A stretch of 64,000 nt of DNA from Pseudomonas fluorescens (GCF_902497745.1 NZ_CABVHJ010000024.1:45306-109305), one strand, 5' to 3'. Shown: positions 1 through 9,351, counted from the stretch's first letter. Notes: generated from the sequence alone by a model not told the origin. Numbers and translations: made by a program.

Positions 1-6
1 AAACCC

Positions 7-30
7 TGTGGGAGCGAGCTTGCTCGCGAA
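7..30. repeat. Solitary REP sequence
   Basis: A 24-base Pseudomonas REP core beginning TGTGGGAGCGAGC and ending GCTCGCGAA. It is half of the REPIN seen elsewhere in the window (near 6.3, 28.3, 37.8 and 48.3 kb). Its partner may lie outside the window. It sits just downstream of the antiporter operon, a usual place for REPs. Confidence 0.85.
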
Positions 31-60
31 GGGGCCAGACCAGACACCGAAAGCTCTGGA

Positions 61-423
61 CTAACTACCGCTTTCAGTCCGCCGGCTACTGACCTCGGCC
101 GGCACATCATCCCCGGCCATGCGCTTACGAAACAACGCCGCCCGCGCGAGCAGCAATGTCGTCACCGGTACGGTGATCGCCAGCAGAATCGGAATCAGCC
201 AGGCATGTATGACTGGCCCCGACTTCAGCGCTGAAAAGCAGATGATCGACGCCAATGCCACGCACCACGCCCCCAATGTCGAAGCCAGTGCCGGTGGGTG
301 CATGCGCTGGAAGTAATCCTTCATGCGCAGTAACCCGATCGCGCCGATCAACGCGAACAGACCGCTGAGCACCAGCAGGATCGCCACCGGAATCTCGATC
401 CATAGAGACAATTCAGCATTCAT
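61..423 (-). CDS. shaG: Sha/Mrp-type Na+(K+)/H+ antiporter subunit G
   Basis: Small integral-membrane subunit of the multi-subunit Mrp/Sha/Pha monovalent cation/proton antiporter, which exports Na+ or K+ in exchange for protons at the inner membrane. The 120 residues hold three hydrophobic segments (about 11-33, 47-64, 70-93). The family block GLLRMKDYFQRMHPPALAS is at about residues 30-48, and the tail is charged. It is the last gene of the minus-strand operon. Its ATG overlaps the stop of subunit F by four bases (ATGA type), implying translational coupling. Sha is the P. aeruginosa name; the same subunit is called MnhG or PhaG elsewhere. Confidence 0.93.
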   Translation of the reverse strand: MNAELSLWIEIPVAILLVLSGLFALIGAIGLLRMKDYFQRMHPPALASTLGAWCVALASIICFSALKSGPVIHAWLIPILLAITVPVTTLLLARAALFRKRMAGDDVPAEVSSRRTESGS

Positions 424-698
424 TCGATCACCTCGCCACGCAGCAGGAATTTCGCCAGGGCAAACGAGCCGACGAAGCCGAACAGCGCAATCAGCAGCGC
501 CGCTTCGAAGTAAGTATCACTGGAATAGCGAATGCCCAGCGTCAGCATCATCAGCATGGCGACGATGTACAGGTAGTCCAGCGCCAATACCCGATCCTGC
601 GCCGATGGCCCTTTGAACAGGCGTACCAGCGTCAGCACCATCGCCAGCGAAAACAGGAACAGCGTCAGCAGGATCGCGTTCGACAGTAATGGGCTCAT
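420..698 (-). CDS. shaF: Sha/Mrp-type antiporter subunit F
   Basis: MnhF/PhaF-like subunit of the cation/proton antiporter. The 92 residues contain three hydrophobic segments and the conserved region GPSAQDRVLALDYLYIVAM (about residues 31-49), which identifies the family. It overlaps subunit E upstream and subunit G downstream by four bases each, so the subunits are probably made in fixed ratio. Length is normal for the family. Confidence 0.93.
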   Translation of the reverse strand: MSPLLSNAILLTLFLFSLAMVLTLVRLFKGPSAQDRVLALDYLYIVAMLMMLTLGIRYSSDTYFEAALLIALFGFVGSFALAKFLLRGEVIE

Positions 699-1183
699 TC
701 GAAAATCTCCATCAGCGGCCGCTCGTAGGTGCTCTTGAAGTGCTCGATGAATTGCGCTTCGTCATCCAGACCCCAGACGTGCAGCAGCAGAATGCTGCGG
801 TCCAGCGCCAGCTCTGACCACACTGTGCCGGGCACTACCGTGCAAATCATCGCCAGAGTCGCCAGGCCGTGGGCGTCGCGCAGGTCCAGCGGGACTTTGA
901 CAAAGCCCGAGCGCAGAGGGCGACGACCGGCATTCAGTACGCCCCAGGCGACGATCAGGTTGGACATCACCACATCACGGCCCACGACCAGGAACAGGCG
1001 CAGGATCGTTCCCGGTCGGCGAATGCGCGCTCGTTTCGGACGCAATTTGCGCATCATCAACGGTGCAGCAAAGCCCAGTATTGCGCCGAGCAGCAGATTG
1101 CCCGGGCTGACTGACAGGTTCAGGGTCAGCCACAAGGCACACAGTGCCAGCGACAACAACGGTGCAGGAAACACACGCTTCAT
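695..1183 (-). CDS. shaE: Sha/Mrp-type antiporter subunit E
   Basis: MnhE/PhaE family membrane subunit, 162 residues. The N-terminus is hydrophobic (about 8-45), followed by an Arg/Lys-rich cytoplasmic stretch (KLRPKRARIRRPG). The family C-terminal signature TVVPGTVWSELALD (about residues 116-129) is present. It sits in the middle of the antiporter operon, with four-base overlaps to the D and F genes on either side. In the known complexes the E subunit is structural and needed for assembly or activity. Confidence 0.92.
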   Translation of the reverse strand: MKRVFPAPLLSLALCALWLTLNLSVSPGNLLLGAILGFAAPLMMRKLRPKRARIRRPGTILRLFLVVGRDVVMSNLIVAWGVLNAGRRPLRSGFVKVPLDLRDAHGLATLAMICTVVPGTVWSELALDRSILLLHVWGLDDEAQFIEHFKSTYERPLMEIFE

Positions 1184-2859
1184 GGCTGCACCTCCAGCAT
1201 CGCCGATTTGGCTTCCGGGCTCGGTACGGCACGGGTGCCGAGCACCGCCATGACGTATTGCTGCGGGTGGTTCAGCGCCTCCGCGGTGGCCTGGGTGTAG
1301 CGCAGCAGCGGCTCAGCCTTGAAGGTCAGGACGATGCTCAGCCCGAGCAACAGGAAAATCGGTGCGCATTCGAGTTTGCGCAGCAGCGGCGAAGGGCGCT
1401 CTTCCGGCGTCCAGAAGCGCTGGATGCCGAGACGCGAGAACGCCATCAACGACGCCAGTCCGGTGAGGATCAGCAGCGCCAGCAATGCCCATGCTGCCGT
1501 GGAGATCGGCTCGCCAGTGCCCAGCCCCAGCGGATTGAGCAGCGCGCCGATCAGGCTGAGTTTGCCGATGAAGCCGGACAGCGGCGGCATGCCGATGATC
1601 AGCAGGGCGCAAGCAATGAAGCTCAGGCCGAGAAACGCCATGGTCCACGGGATGACCTGGCCGACCACGGCTTTTTGCTCGTCGTCGAGGTTGATGCCTT
1701 TGGGCGGTTGCAGGGATTCCTGCGGCCGCGGCAGCAGTTCGCTTTCGTCTTCCAGCGGAATTTCGTTGGCCGAGCGCGAACGTTCGATCAACTCGGCGAG
1801 CAGGAACAGCGCACTCAGCGCCAGAGTCGAGCTGACCAGATAGAACAGCGCCGCGCCGATCAGGTTTGGCTGGGCGAACCCGACGGCGGACAGCAGAATC
1901 CCCGCCGAGACCAGGATGCTCAGACTGGCCATGCGCTCCAGGCGTTGTGCGGCGAGAATCGCCAATGCCGCGCAAGCCATGGTTGCCATACCGCCGTAGA
2001 TCAGCCAGTCACCGCCAAAGAACGCCGAGGCACCGGCTTGCCCAGAGAAAAGCAGGGTCCAAAGGCGCAGCAAGGTGTAGACGCCGACCTTGGTCATGAT
2101 TGCGAACATCGCGGCCACCGGTGCACTGGCCGATGAATAGGCCGGCACCAGCCAGAAGTTCAGCGGCCACATGCCAGCCTTGGCCAGGAACGCGACGGCA
2201 AGAATCCCGGCACCGGCGTGCAGCAAGCCACGATCGGCTTCCGGCACCAGTGGAATCTTCAGCGCCAGATCGGCCATGTTCAACGTGCCCGTGACGCCGT
2301 AGATAAGTGCCGCGCCAATCAGAAACAGCGACGAGGCCAGCAGGTTGATCGAGATGTAATGCAGCCCCGATGAGACCCGTGCCCGACCCGATCCATGCAA
2401 CAACAAACCATAAGAAGCCGCCAGCAACACTTCGAAGAACACGAAGAGGTTGAACAGGTCAGCGGTCAGGAAGGCGCCGTACAGGCCCATCAACTGAATC
2501 TGGAACAGCGCGTGGAAGCTTGAACCCGCACCGTCCCAGCGGGCCATGGCAAACAGCAGGGCGCTGACGCCGATGATCCCGGTCAGCACCAGCATCAACG
2601 CCGACAGGCGATCGACCACCAGCACAATGCCGAACGGCGCCTGCCAGTTCCCCGGCAGGTAAACACCGATGGAACCGGGCACGCCAGTGGTCTGCGTCCA
2701 TTGCAGCAGCATCACCGAAATGAACAGGCCGACGAGGCTGGAGAACAGGTTGATTTTCGCCTTCAGCGGTCGGTGCCGTTCGCCGAGCATCAGCATGATG
2801 GCGGCGGTCAGCAGCGGCAACAGAATCGGTGCGGCGATCAGGTGAGTCATCGCCATCAT
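1180..2859 (-). CDS. shaD: Sha/Mrp-type antiporter subunit D (proton-conducting)
   Basis: Large subunit D, homologous to the antiporter-like subunits of respiratory complex I (NuoL/M/N). The 559 residues form about 14 transmembrane helices. A Proton_antipo_M core includes the conserved Lys-containing helix near KAGMWPLNFWLVPAYSSASAP (about 225-245). A charged cytoplasmic loop (about 355-395, rich in E, P and D) precedes the last helices. The start overlaps the stop of subunit C by four bases. In-frame ATG codons at 2856 and 2850 are alternative starts; no strong ribosome-binding site separates them. Confidence 0.94.
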   Translation of the reverse strand: MMAMTHLIAAPILLPLLTAAIMLMLGERHRPLKAKINLFSSLVGLFISVMLLQWTQTTGVPGSIGVYLPGNWQAPFGIVLVVDRLSALMLVLTGIIGVSALLFAMARWDGAGSSFHALFQIQLMGLYGAFLTADLFNLFVFFEVLLAASYGLLLHGSGRARVSSGLHYISINLLASSLFLIGAALIYGVTGTLNMADLALKIPLVPEADRGLLHAGAGILAVAFLAKAGMWPLNFWLVPAYSSASAPVAAMFAIMTKVGVYTLLRLWTLLFSGQAGASAFFGGDWLIYGGMATMACAALAILAAQRLERMASLSILVSAGILLSAVGFAQPNLIGAALFYLVSSTLALSALFLLAELIERSRSANEIPLEDESELLPRPQESLQPPKGINLDDEQKAVVGQVIPWTMAFLGLSFIACALLIIGMPPLSGFIGKLSLIGALLNPLGLGTGEPISTAAWALLALLILTGLASLMAFSRLGIQRFWTPEERPSPLLRKLECAPIFLLLGLSIVLTFKAEPLLRYTQATAEALNHPQQYVMAVLGTRAVPSPEAKSAMLEVQP

Positions 2860-3200
2860 TCTTTAGGCTCCCGGCCGTCGACGTGGTCAGTGCCGGTCAG
2901 GCCGCGCGAGGCGAGCAGAACGACGAGGAACAGCGCGGTCATGGCGAAGCTGATGACGATAGCGGTCAATACCAGTGCCTGTGGCAGCGGGTCGGTGTAG
3001 TGCAGCAAGTCCTGGGTGACGCCGTCCTTGATCACCGGCTCTTTGCCGATGAACAGGCTGCCCATGCTGAAGATGAACAGGTTGACGCCATACGACAGCA
3101 GGCACAGGCCCATGACCACCTGGAACGTCCGTGGGCGCAGGATCAGCCAGACGCCGGACGCGGCGAGCACGCCGATGGCGATTGCGATGACTTCTTCCAT
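2856..3200 (-). CDS. shaC: Sha/Mrp-type antiporter subunit C
   Basis: MnhC/PhaC-type subunit (unrelated to polyhydroxyalkanoate synthase PhaC), homologous to NuoK. The 114 residues form three helices, with the typical sequence GLCLLSYGVNLFIFSMGSL (about 32-50) and a loop describing the DPLPQALVLTAIVISFA block shared with NuoK (about 75-91). Its ATG shares one base with the TGA of the upstream A-B fusion, and its 3' end overlaps subunit D. Confidence 0.94.
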   Translation of the reverse strand: MEEVIAIAIGVLAASGVWLILRPRTFQVVMGLCLLSYGVNLFIFSMGSLFIGKEPVIKDGVTQDLLHYTDPLPQALVLTAIVISFAMTALFLVVLLASRGLTGTDHVDGREPKE

Positions 3201-6118
3201 CAGACGGCTCCTTTGCTGGCGACGGACTTGGGCAACGATGCGGTCTTGTGTCCCCGCACCGATTGGTGGGCGAGGGCGGTGAGGATCAACAAGGTCGAAC
3301 CGACCACCACGCCATACACGCCAATGTCGAAGAACAGCGCGCTGGCGATATGGATGTCACCCAGCACTGGCAAAGTGAAATGCCAGGTGTGCGTGGTGAG
3401 GAACGGATAGCCGACCAGCATTGCTCCCAGGCCGGTGGCGGTGGCGAACAGCAGTCCGGTGCCCATCCAGCGCAGCGGCCGCAGGCTCATTTGCGCCTCG
3501 ACCCACTGCGTGCCGGCGACCATGTATTGCAGGATGAACGCCACCGACATCACCAGACCGGCGACGAAACCGCCACCCGGTTGGTTGTGCCCGCGCATGA
3601 ACAGGTAGAACGACACCACCAGTGCAATCGGCAGCAGCAGACGCACCAGCACTGCCGGGATCATCATGAAACCGAGCGCGGTGTCGCTGGCCGAACGCGG
3701 GTTGACCAGATCGGTGACCACGTCCGGCGCCAGCAAGCGTTGCTGAGCGGGCAGTTGCAGGCTTTCTTTCGGTGGGCGGAAACGCCGCAGCAGGGCGAAT
3801 ACGGTCAGTGCCACGGCGACCAGTACGGTGATTTCACCGAGGGTGTCGAAGCCGCGGAAATCCACCAGCATCACGTTGACTACGTTGCTGCCACCGCCCT
3901 CGGGCATGGCGCGGCTGAGGTAGAACGAGGAAATGTCGTTCGGCGTCTGCCGCGTCAGCATGGCGTAGGACAGCAGCGCCATGCCACCGCCGACGGCAAT
4001 CGACAGCAGCAAGTCGCGCAGGCGACGAATGCGTGCCTTGCGCAGGCTGCTTGGCAGTGGCGAGACTTCTTCGATGCGTCGTGGCAACCAGCGCAGACCG
4101 AGCAGGATCAGCACGGTGGTGACCACTTCGACCGCCAGTTGCGTCAGGGCCAGGTCGGGCGCGGAGAACCAGACGAAAGTTACACAGGTCATCAAGCCGC
4201 AGACGCTGACCATGGTCAAAGCGGCGAGACGGTGATATTTGGCCTGCCACGCGGCGCCGAGGGCACAGGCAATCGCCAGCAGCCACAAGGTCACAAAGAC
4301 GATCGAGCCGGGAATCTTCGGCCGGTCGCCCCAGCTCAGGCTGCTATGCAGCATCGGGATCAGGCCGGCGAGCACAGCCGTCAACACCATCAGGAACAAT
4401 TGCATTTGCAGGCGCTTGGTGCCGAGTCGCCGCTCCAGGCGTCGGGCCAGGCGCATCATCACCACCAGGCTGCGTTCAAACAGGCGCTTGCCGTTGAAGC
4501 GACCCACCAATGGCGGGTACTTGAAGCGACCGCGCTTGAGCTGATTGCGCAACAGCAAGTAGACGACGATGCCGCCGGACATGGCGATCAGGCTCATGAT
4601 CATTGGCGCGTTGAGGCCGTGCCAGATTGCCAGGCTGTATTCCGGCAGCGTACCGCCAACCACCGGCAACGCGGCGGCAGCGAGCAACGGGCCGACGATC
4701 TGCGCCGGGAAAATCCCCACCAGCAAGCAAGTGAACACCAGCAACTCGACCGGCGCACGCATCCAGCGCGGCGGTTCGTGCGGGGTGTGCGGCAGGTCAG
4801 TGGCCGGCGGGCCGAAGAACACATCGACGGTGAAGCGCAGCGAGTAGGCAACGCTGAACGTACCGGCAATCGTCGCCACAATCGGCAGCGCCGCTTCGAC
4901 CCACGCTGTGGCGTTGATGAACACGGTTTCGGCGAAGAACATCTCTTTCGACAGGAAGCCGTTGAGCAGTGGCACTCCCGCCATCGAAGCGCTGGCAACC
5001 ATGGCCAGCGTCGCGGTGAACGGAATCAGTTTGATCAGGCCGCTGAGTTTGCGGATATCGCGAGTGCCACTTTCGTGGTCGATGATGCCCGCAGCCATAA
5101 ACAGCGAGGCTTTGAACGTCGCGTGGTTGAGGATGTGGAACACCGCCGCCACGGCAGCCAGCGGGCTGTTCAGACCCAGCAGCAAAGTGATCAGGCCAAG
5201 GTGACTGATGGTCGAGTAGGCAAGCAGACCTTTGAGATCGTTCTGGAACATCGCGCAATACGCGCCGAGCAGCAGTGTGCACGCGCCGGCGCCGCTGACG
5301 ATGTAGAACCATTCTTCACTGCCGGACAACGACGGCCACAGGCGCGCGAGCAGGAAAACCCCGGCCTTGACCATGGTGGCCGAGTGCAGATAAGCGGAGA
5401 CCGGTGTTGGCGCCGCCATCGCATGGGGCAGCCAGAAGTGGAACGGGAACTGCGCACTTTTGCTGAGTGCGCCAATAAGAATGAGGGGTAAAAGAATAGG
5501 GTAGAGGGCGTGTGCACGAATCATGTCGCCGGCGGCCAGGACCTTGTCGAGGTCATAGCTGCCGACGACATGGCCGAGAATCATGACCCCCGCCAACAGG
5601 CACAATCCGCCCGCACCGGTGACCATCAGTGCCATATAAGCGCCGCGACGGGCATCCGCGCGGTGGTGCCAATAGCCTATCAACAGGAACGAGAAGAGGC
5701 TGGTCAGTTCCCAGAAAAACACGATCTGAATCAGATTGCCGGAAATCACCAGTCCGAGCATGGCGCCCATGAACGCCAGAAAAAACGCGAAAAAGCGCGG
5801 CACCGGATCGTCCGGCGACATGTAATAACGCGCATAAAGAGAAACGAGCGTGCCGATGCCGAGCACCAGCATCGAGAATAGCCAGGCGAAGCCGTCCATG
5901 CGCAGGACGAAGTTCAGACCGAGGCTGGGCAGCCACATGAATTCTTCGCGGATCACGCCGCCGTGGGCAATTTGCGGGTACAACATCGCGACCTGGACGG
6001 TGCCGATCAGAGCGACCAGACCTGCCAACAGGGATTCGGTATTGCGCGCATTGTGTGGCAGCACCGCTGCCAGACAGCTGCCAATGAATGGCAGAAGCAG
6101 TAGAACTATCAGGGACAT
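3200..6118 (-). CDS. shaA: Fused Sha/Mrp-type antiporter subunits A and B
   Basis: First and largest gene of the antiporter operon, 972 residues. The N-terminal part (about 1-500) is the MnhA core homologous to NuoL, including HFWLPHAMAAPTPVSAYLHSA-like proton-channel sequence (split here across about 225-246). The region to about 770 carries the extra MnhA C-terminal helices. Residues from about 810 to 960 match the MnhB domain, with FYLFMRGHNQPGGGFVAGL as its signature. Fusion of A and B is normal in Pseudomonas, whereas Bacillus and Staphylococcus have separate genes. It is the leading gene, so the operon promoter should lie in 6119-6200. Confidence 0.95.
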   Translation of the reverse strand: MSLIVLLLLPFIGSCLAAVLPHNARNTESLLAGLVALIGTVQVAMLYPQIAHGGVIREEFMWLPSLGLNFVLRMDGFAWLFSMLVLGIGTLVSLYARYYMSPDDPVPRFFAFFLAFMGAMLGLVISGNLIQIVFFWELTSLFSFLLIGYWHHRADARRGAYMALMVTGAGGLCLLAGVMILGHVVGSYDLDKVLAAGDMIRAHALYPILLPLILIGALSKSAQFPFHFWLPHAMAAPTPVSAYLHSATMVKAGVFLLARLWPSLSGSEEWFYIVSGAGACTLLLGAYCAMFQNDLKGLLAYSTISHLGLITLLLGLNSPLAAVAAVFHILNHATFKASLFMAAGIIDHESGTRDIRKLSGLIKLIPFTATLAMVASASMAGVPLLNGFLSKEMFFAETVFINATAWVEAALPIVATIAGTFSVAYSLRFTVDVFFGPPATDLPHTPHEPPRWMRAPVELLVFTCLLVGIFPAQIVGPLLAAAALPVVGGTLPEYSLAIWHGLNAPMIMSLIAMSGGIVVYLLLRNQLKRGRFKYPPLVGRFNGKRLFERSLVVMMRLARRLERRLGTKRLQMQLFLMVLTAVLAGLIPMLHSSLSWGDRPKIPGSIVFVTLWLLAIACALGAAWQAKYHRLAALTMVSVCGLMTCVTFVWFSAPDLALTQLAVEVVTTVLILLGLRWLPRRIEEVSPLPSSLRKARIRRLRDLLLSIAVGGGMALLSYAMLTRQTPNDISSFYLSRAMPEGGGSNVVNVMLVDFRGFDTLGEITVLVAVALTVFALLRRFRPPKESLQLPAQQRLLAPDVVTDLVNPRSASDTALGFMMIPAVLVRLLLPIALVVSFYLFMRGHNQPGGGFVAGLVMSVAFILQYMVAGTQWVEAQMSLRPLRWMGTGLLFATATGLGAMLVGYPFLTTHTWHFTLPVLGDIHIASALFFDIGVYGVVVGSTLLILTALAHQSVRGHKTASLPKSVASKGAV

Positions 6119-6268
6119 AGGCTTCTAATCTGCGGAAGTTTGTGAAGCATCATACGTGCCAGCTCCCCGATCACCAAACGCCAGGATGTCTCAGAATCCT
6201 ACAAAGTAGTCTGGAATTTTCTGTTTGGCATTGTTTCAGGTAGATGGATGTTGCTTGGAATGGCCTCA

Positions 6269-6332
6269 TCGCGAGCAGGCTCACTCCTACAGGTGGAACG
6301 CATTTCAATTGTAGGAGTGAGCCTGCTCGCGA
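6269..6332. repeat. REPIN (inverted pair of REP sequences)
   Basis: Two 22-base arms, 6269-6290 (starting TCGCGAGCAGGC) and 6311-6332 (ending CTGCTCGCGA), are perfect reverse complements separated by 20 bases. This is a REPIN, the RAYT-mobilised repeat of fluorescent pseudomonads. It lies between two minus-strand genes and could fold as a strong hairpin in RNA. The rest of 6119-6365 contains no gene that I can see. Confidence 0.88.
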
Positions 6333-6365
6333 TAGCTACAGTCCAGGCACTAAAGATATTGCAGA

Positions 6366-7301
6366 TTAACCTTGGGTTTCCCGCTCCAGCTCAGCTTCGG
6401 CTTCTGCAACCTTACCCTTGGTCCTCAACTCACTGACAATCACCGCCGCCACAATCAACCCGGCGCCCACCAGCGCAATCGCCGGCAACCGTTCCCCGGC
6501 AATCCGCCCGACAATTCCCGCCCACACCGGCTCACCCGCATAGATCAATGTTGCCCGGGTTGGCGAGACACTCTTCTGCGCCCAGTTCATCGCCACCTGA
6601 ATCGCTGCACTCGCTGCGCCCAATCCCAGCGCAGTCACCAGCAGGGTCCAGGAAAAGTCCGGAATCATTTCCCCGGTCGGCACCACCAGCAGGAACGACA
6701 GCACGGAGGTGGTTGCCAGTTGCACAACGGTCACTCGGCGCACATCGACCTGACCGGCATAGGTGCTGATCAGAATGATCTCGGCGGCTATGGCGATGGC
6801 ACTGATCAAAGTGGCTATTTCACCGGGACTGAAATTCAGCGCAGCCCCGGACGGCCCCGACAACAACATCAACCCGGTGAACGCCAGCATGATGCCGATG
6901 CTGGGCATCAGCCCCGGGCGTCGCCCCAGCACCAGCCATTGCAGCAAAGGCACGAACGGCACATACAACGCGGTGATGAACGCCGACTGACTGCTCGGGA
7001 TCGTTTGCAAACCGACCGTCTGCAAGCCATAACCGAGCATGATCGCCACGCCGATGAAGGCGCCAGCCTTGAGTTCGAAAAGGGTCAGTTCGCGCAGATG
7101 GCGCCATGAGAACAGCGCGACGATAGCCGCTGCAGCGGCGAAGCGCAGGCCGACAAAAAACATCGGGCCGCTGACGGTCATCGCATGCTGAACCAGCAGG
7201 AAAGTACCGCCCCAGATCATGGTGATCAGCACCAGCACGCACTCGGCTTTGCTGAAACGAGAGAAACGGAGGGGAGTGGGGGAGCTGTTCTGCGACGTCA
7301 T
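6366..7301 (-). CDS. DMT-superfamily (EamA) transporter
   Basis: Inner-membrane permease of the drug/metabolite transporter superfamily, 311 residues, with about ten hydrophobic segments and two EamA repeats (about 15-140 and 150-285). Family features include MIWGGTFLLVQHAM near the N-terminus and RATLIYAGEPVWAGIVGRIAGERL in the second repeat (given in parts). Such proteins usually export amino acids or other metabolites; the substrate cannot be read from sequence. I chose the ATG at 7301, since upstream codons run into the divergent promoter. It is divergent from the XRE-cupin regulator gene, which is a natural candidate to control it. Confidence 0.88.
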   Translation of the reverse strand: MTSQNSSPTPLRFSRFSKAECVLVLITMIWGGTFLLVQHAMTVSGPMFFVGLRFAAAAAIVALFSWRHLRELTLFELKAGAFIGVAIMLGYGLQTVGLQTIPSSQSAFITALYVPFVPLLQWLVLGRRPGLMPSIGIMLAFTGLMLLSGPSGAALNFSPGEIATLISAIAIAAEIILISTYAGQVDVRRVTVVQLATTSVLSFLLVVPTGEMIPDFSWTLLVTALGLGAASAAIQVAMNWAQKSVSPTRATLIYAGEPVWAGIVGRIAGERLPAIALVGAGLIVAAVIVSELRTKGKVAEAEAELERETQG

Positions 7302-7349
7302 GACCTTGCGCACTATAAAAAGGAGGCCGCACAATGCGTCCAACGTTGC

Positions 7350-7379
7350 GCAGTATACTGCCCAACCTCACTGAGTGAG
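7350..7379. promoter_or_regulatory. Divergent control region with two candidate operators
   Basis: A perfect 12-base palindrome GCAGTATACTGC (7350-7361) contains a good -10 element, TATACT (7354-7359), for the rightward gene. A second inverted repeat, CTCAC-TGA-GTGAG (7367-7379), follows at once and overlaps the first possible start codon of the regulator. The arrangement suggests autoregulation by the XRE-cupin protein; binding is inference. Confidence 0.45.
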
Positions 7380-7950
7380 CAATATAGTGCACAAAGATTC
7401 AACGCAACGGGCGTCCGTCCTGCAGCACGTCAGCCTGAATGTGCGGCGTCTACGGCATGCCGCCGACATGAGCCAGACCGCGCTGGCGGAAAAATCCGGT
7501 GTCAGCCGGCGCATGCTGGTGGCGATCGAGGCGGGCGAAAAGAATGTCAGCCTGACCACCCTTGATCGCGTCGCCGAGGCACTTGATGTGGCGTTCAGCG
7601 ATCTGATCCAGGCACCGGACGCTCGTGATCCAAGCCGCATCAACGAGGTGGCCTGGGCGGGCACGATCCCGGGCAGCAAAGCGGTGCTGCTCTCCAAAGC
7701 CACGGCGACCCGCGAAGTCGAGCAATGGGAATGGTGCCTGCAACCGGGCGAGGTCTACCCGTCGCAAGCGGATGCCGAGGGCTGGAGCGAGCAGATTTTT
7801 GTGTTTGAGGGTTGCCTGACGCTGATGCTCGGCGATCAGCCGCAAAAGATCGGCACTGGGGAGTTTTTCATGTTTGCCAGTAACCAGCCGCACTCCTATC
7901 GCAACGATGGCGATGTGCCGGCGCGGTTTGTTCGTAACGTGGTGATTTGA
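7375..7950 (+). CDS. XRE-family regulator with cupin sensor domain
   Basis: Transcriptional regulator of 191 residues. Residues 15-75 form a Cro/CI-type helix-turn-helix (SQTALAEKSGVSRRMLVAIE). Residues 105-185 form a small-barrel cupin, with QPGEVYPSQADAEGWSEQIF and a C-terminal PHSYRN motif, probably the ligand-binding domain. The listed start is GTG at 7375, only about nine bases after the expected transcription start, so it could be nearly leaderless; GTG at 7387 is an alternative. Its stop abuts the ATG of the next gene (TGAATG), so the two form an operon. It probably controls itself and the divergent DMT transporter. Confidence 0.87.
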   Translation: MSNIVHKDSTQRASVLQHVSLNVRRLRHAADMSQTALAEKSGVSRRMLVAIEAGEKNVSLTTLDRVAEALDVAFSDLIQAPDARDPSRINEVAWAGTIPGSKAVLLSKATATREVEQWEWCLQPGEVYPSQADAEGWSEQIFVFEGCLTLMLGDQPQKIGTGEFFMFASNQPHSYRNDGDVPARFVRNVVI

Positions 7951-9351
7951 ATGAGTCAGAGCGCAGACATCCTGATTATCGGCGGTGGCCTCAGCGGCAC
8001 GATGCTGGCGGTGCAGTTGTTGCGTCTGCCGGGTCGGCGCAAGCTTCTGATCGTTGAACCGCGTGCGGAACTGGGACGGGGCGAGGCGTACAGCGCGGTC
8101 GAACTGGGTCACACACTCAATGGCAACGCCGCACGCATGAGCGTCGATCCGGATAATCCGGATGACCTGACGCAATGGCTGACCGAGCACATTGCCCGTG
8201 GCGGCTGGCCGGAGTCTGCCGAGCAGAATGTGCCGATCAGTGAACTGTTTCCGCCGCGTGGATTGTTTGGCGTCTATGTTCAGCAGCGCCTGGATGAAGC
8301 GCGCAGTGTCGGTGCGCAAAATGGCTCGAGCGCTGAGCACATCCGCGCGGAGGCCGTCGATCTGCAAGTCGATACCGACTCGGTGCAGCTAACACTGAGC
8401 AATGGTCAGGCGCTGCGCGGTGGCTACGCGGTCTTGGCGACTGGCATGTTCCCTGCCGCACGAACCCCGCAGAAAACCTCCAGCGGTCTCAACGCCGCCG
8501 CGCTCGATCCTTGGGATGTCGCTGCCATGCGCCAGCTCGATCCGCAATCGACCGTGCTGATCATAGGCTCCGGCCTGACCATGGTCGATGCCGTGGTATC
8601 GCTGGAGCAAGCCGGGCATCGCGGGCCGATTGAAGTGTTTTCCCGCCATGGTTTGTTGCCCCATGTACGTCGACAACCGCCGGCTTGGGTGGATTTTCTT
8701 GGCAACGATCACACCCTGCGCTCGCCGCGCCAGTTATTACGAGAACTGCGTCGGCAATGCCAGGCCGCCATCGCCCAAGGCATCGATTGGCAGGCGCCTC
8801 TGGACACTGTTCGCGTGCACATCGCCCGGTTATGGAGTCAGGCGACTGATATGCAACGTCGACAATTCGTACGGCATGTGCGGCCGTGGTGGGAAAGCCA
8901 TCATCACCGTTCACCGCCATTGAGCGCGAAGCTGGTTGAGCGATTGCACAAAGAAGGGCGATTGCGGATTCAGGCGGCGTCGTTCAAGGGACTGGAGCCG
9001 AATGTGGAAGGTGGTGTGAGTATTCGCATTCGACGTCGCGGTGAGCCTGAAACCTGCGTGGTGCAGGGCGCCGCGCTGATCAACTCCAGTGGCATCGAAT
9101 ACGACTGGAGCCGCGTGGCGCGACCGTTGCCGCAGCAGGTGCTGGCGCGTGGTCTGGTGCAGCCGGGGCCGTTGGCGTTGGGGATTGCGGCGGCGGTGGA
9201 TGGCGCGGTGCTGGATGCCGAGGGATGTGCGGCTGAGCAGTTTTTTGCTATGGGGCCGCCATTGCGCGGGATGTGGTGGGAGAGTACGGCGGTGACGGAT
9301 GTGGCATTGCAGGCCAAGGCTTTGGCATTGCGCTTGTCAGGCCTTGGTTGA
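7951..9351 (+). CDS. FAD/NAD(P)-binding protein (COG4529-like)
   Basis: Soluble 466-residue flavoprotein-like enzyme. The N-terminus has the dinucleotide fold IIGGGLSGTMLAVQLL (about 8-23). A second Rossmann motif, VLIIGSGLTMVDAVVSL, is near residue 204, and the family block GEAYSAVELGHTLNGNAARM follows the first fold. COG4529-type proteins have no well-defined reaction. It starts directly after the stop of the XRE-cupin regulator gene, so the pair is co-transcribed and the regulator may respond to this enzyme's substrate. It ends 52 bases from the convergent polyprenyl synthase gene. Confidence 0.85.
   Translation: MSQSADILIIGGGLSGTMLAVQLLRLPGRRKLLIVEPRAELGRGEAYSAVELGHTLNGNAARMSVDPDNPDDLTQWLTEHIARGGWPESAEQNVPISELFPPRGLFGVYVQQRLDEARSVGAQNGSSAEHIRAEAVDLQVDTDSVQLTLSNGQALRGGYAVLATGMFPAARTPQKTSSGLNAAALDPWDVAAMRQLDPQSTVLIIGSGLTMVDAVVSLEQAGHRGPIEVFSRHGLLPHVRRQPPAWVDFLGNDHTLRSPRQLLRELRRQCQAAIAQGIDWQAPLDTVRVHIARLWSQATDMQRRQFVRHVRPWWESHHHRSPPLSAKLVERLHKEGRLRIQAASFKGLEPNVEGGVSIRIRRRGEPETCVVQGAALINSSGIEYDWSRVARPLPQQVLARGLVQPGPLALGIAAAVDGAVLDAEGCAAEQFFAMGPPLRGMWWESTAVTDVALQAKALALRLSGLG

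Noticed and set aside
3248..5491. 747-residue open frame on the plus strand
   Set aside because: It is antisense to shaAB, rich in Gln, His and Arg with no family features; a GC-driven shadow frame.
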